Shown here in pieces: positions 63,186 to 64,000 of a stretch of DNA of 64,000 nucleotides (the first letter of the stretch is position 1; the number at the start of each line of letters is the position of its first letter). The stretch is from Peptoniphilus sp. GNH. GTDB lineage: Bacteria; Bacillota; Clostridia; Tissierellales; Peptoniphilaceae. The notes beneath the pieces were generated by a model. It was not told where the DNA came from. It saw only the letters and a list, made by a program, of their open reading frames with translations, and did not search any database. The stretch spans positions 1,512,979 to 1,576,978 of the forward strand of contig CP089931.1 in NCBI GenBank assembly GCA_021307325.1, read 5' to 3'. The position numbers were made by a program, and so were the translations under genes.

Positions 63186-64000
63186 ATGAAGAAAACTAAA
63201 AAAGCAGCAAGTCTTGTTTTAGCAGCCCTTTTGTTGGTTCCAGGAGCAGCTTTTGCAAAAAGCTTCCCAGACGTTCAAACAAACGCTGTGTGGGCCAAGG
63301 CATCTATTGAAAAATTGGCTGACAGGGGCATTATAAATGGCTACAACGACGGGAACTATTATCCAGGCAAGTACGTGTCTTTTGAAGAAACTGCTAGTTT
63401 ATTGAAGGGTTTACTAAATCCGACACAAGATGAAATCAGGAAAGCAAAAAGTCAATATGATGATATAGTAAGAAAATATGGGGTTAGCACTTGGGCAATA
63501 GAGCCTATATCTTATATGCTCTATAAGGAAATAATGAGTGAAAATGACCTTAAAAAGGCAGAAGCATCAAATTATTTCAAGACCAGGGAAGACAGAGCTT
63601 ATCCTGAAAGAAATGCGATTACAATCTATTATGCAAAAGCTTTGGGTCTTTCAGCAAATGGAGATCAAAATCTTTTAAAACACACAGACAAGAGTGATAT
63701 TCCATCTGCTACAAGAGGCTACTTAGCCTCTCTTGTAAAGGCGGATATCTTTGCAGCTACAGGAAGCAATGGAAAGTTTGAAGGAAGAAGACCTATAAGA
63801 AGATCAGAGATGGCTTTTATAACAGATAAGTCTTATGAATACGCCAAGGGCAAGACCAAAGTTGAATCAGAAGTGACTACCAACGGAAGAGTAATGACAG
63901 ATGTCAGCGAAGGCGCTACCACTATTTTGGTAAAATTGGATAGCAGATCTAATGCTGCTATATTTACAGTAAATGAAAAGACCAAGGTAGAATGCAAGGG
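63186..64000 (+). CDS. SLH-domain surface protein, N-terminal part (3' end outside window)
   Basis: The reading frame runs from ATG 63186 to the window end, 271 codons. A clear signal peptide (ASLVLAALLLVPGAAFA) is followed by an SLH repeat (SFPDVQTNAVWAKASIEKL then GIINGYNDGNYYPGKYV), and two degenerate SLH-like repeats reach residue 200 (KFEGRRPIRRSEMAF). From about residue 215 a different, beta-rich region begins. AGGAGGTAAGAAA precedes the ATG. It is the third SLH protein of the window and may be an S-layer-like protein. The C-terminus is not visible. Confidence 0.85.
   Translation, partial: MKKTKKAASLVLAALLLVPGAAFAKSFPDVQTNAVWAKASIEKLADRGIINGYNDGNYYPGKYVSFEETASLLKGLLNPTQDEIRKAKSQYDDIVRKYGVSTWAIEPISYMLYKEIMSENDLKKAEASNYFKTREDRAYPERNAITIYYAKALGLSANGDQNLLKHTDKSDIPSATRGYLASLVKADIFAATGSNGKFEGRRPIRRSEMAFITDKSYEYAKGKTKVESEVTTNGRVMTDVSEGATTILVKLDSRSNAAIFTVNEKTKVECK

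Overview
The window is a low-GC, Gram-positive-type chromosome segment. The best fit is an obligately anaerobic, fermentative member of the Tissierellia/Clostridia, Peptoniphilaceae-like. This is inferred from gene content and was not checked against any database. Supporting signs are a group B-type [FeFe]-hydrogenase, Rex, Pta, a one-iron superoxide reductase, a type III glutamine synthetase, peptide uptake with an aminopeptidase C, three SLH-domain surface proteins and a Firmicute-order S10-spc-alpha ribosomal operon. I see no IS element, prophage, CRISPR array or rRNA. One tRNA is present.

Layout. 1-5.7 kb: the end of pfkA, then pyk on +, facing glnN (GSIII)-pyrG on -. 6-7 kb: an orphan PTS IIC-like membrane protein. 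7.2-12 kb: a giant SLH-anchored surface protein built of about seven Ig-like repeats. 12.3-15.7 kb: a D-2-hydroxyacid dehydrogenase divergent from a MATE pump, tRNA-Arg(CCT), and a covalent-FMN type lipoprotein. 15.9-19.2 kb: an LTA-synthase-like sulfatase and pepC. 19.3-21 kb: the hydrogenase with a small thioredoxin-fold ferredoxin. 21.4-26 kb: usp, then the overlapping set metG-tatD-rnmV-rsmA. 26.1-29 kb: a glutaredoxin, murA and a peptide-binding lipoprotein. 29.2-33 kb: peptide permeases and a fused two-domain ATPase. 33-36.2 kb: an iron/cobalamin-type ABC cassette. 36.3-42 kb: an ABC-F protein, rex, an 8-oxoG glycosylase and groESL under CIRCE. 42-44.5 kb: a second SLH protein divergent from pta. 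44.8-58.9 kb: rpsJ to rplQ, with secY, adk, a KOW protein, infA and rpoA. 59-64 kb: a PAS-PP2C phosphatase and a THUMP methyltransferase, superoxide reductase, a Met8/CysG-N-like protein with a long charged tail, and the start of a third SLH protein.

How the genes fit together. Glycolysis (pfkA, pyk) feeds acetate and hydrogen production (pta, hydrogenase), and Rex senses the NADH/NAD+ ratio. Peptide uptake plus PepC supplies amino acids. The SLH proteins and the sulfatase shape the envelope. Superoxide reductase and the glutaredoxin handle oxygen stress.

The most interesting signals are non-coding: a multi-helix leader before rpsJ with a closing long-range helix and a possible loop pseudoknot; a perfect 14-bp hairpin inside the first codons of the iron-type permease; an inverted repeat embracing the -35 box of that same operon; an 18-bp perfect palindrome in the pta 5' UTR; and a terminator-like hairpin just before the glnN ribosome-binding site. 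Non-ATG starts are common and I moved several starts to the codon with a proper Shine-Dalgarno spacing.
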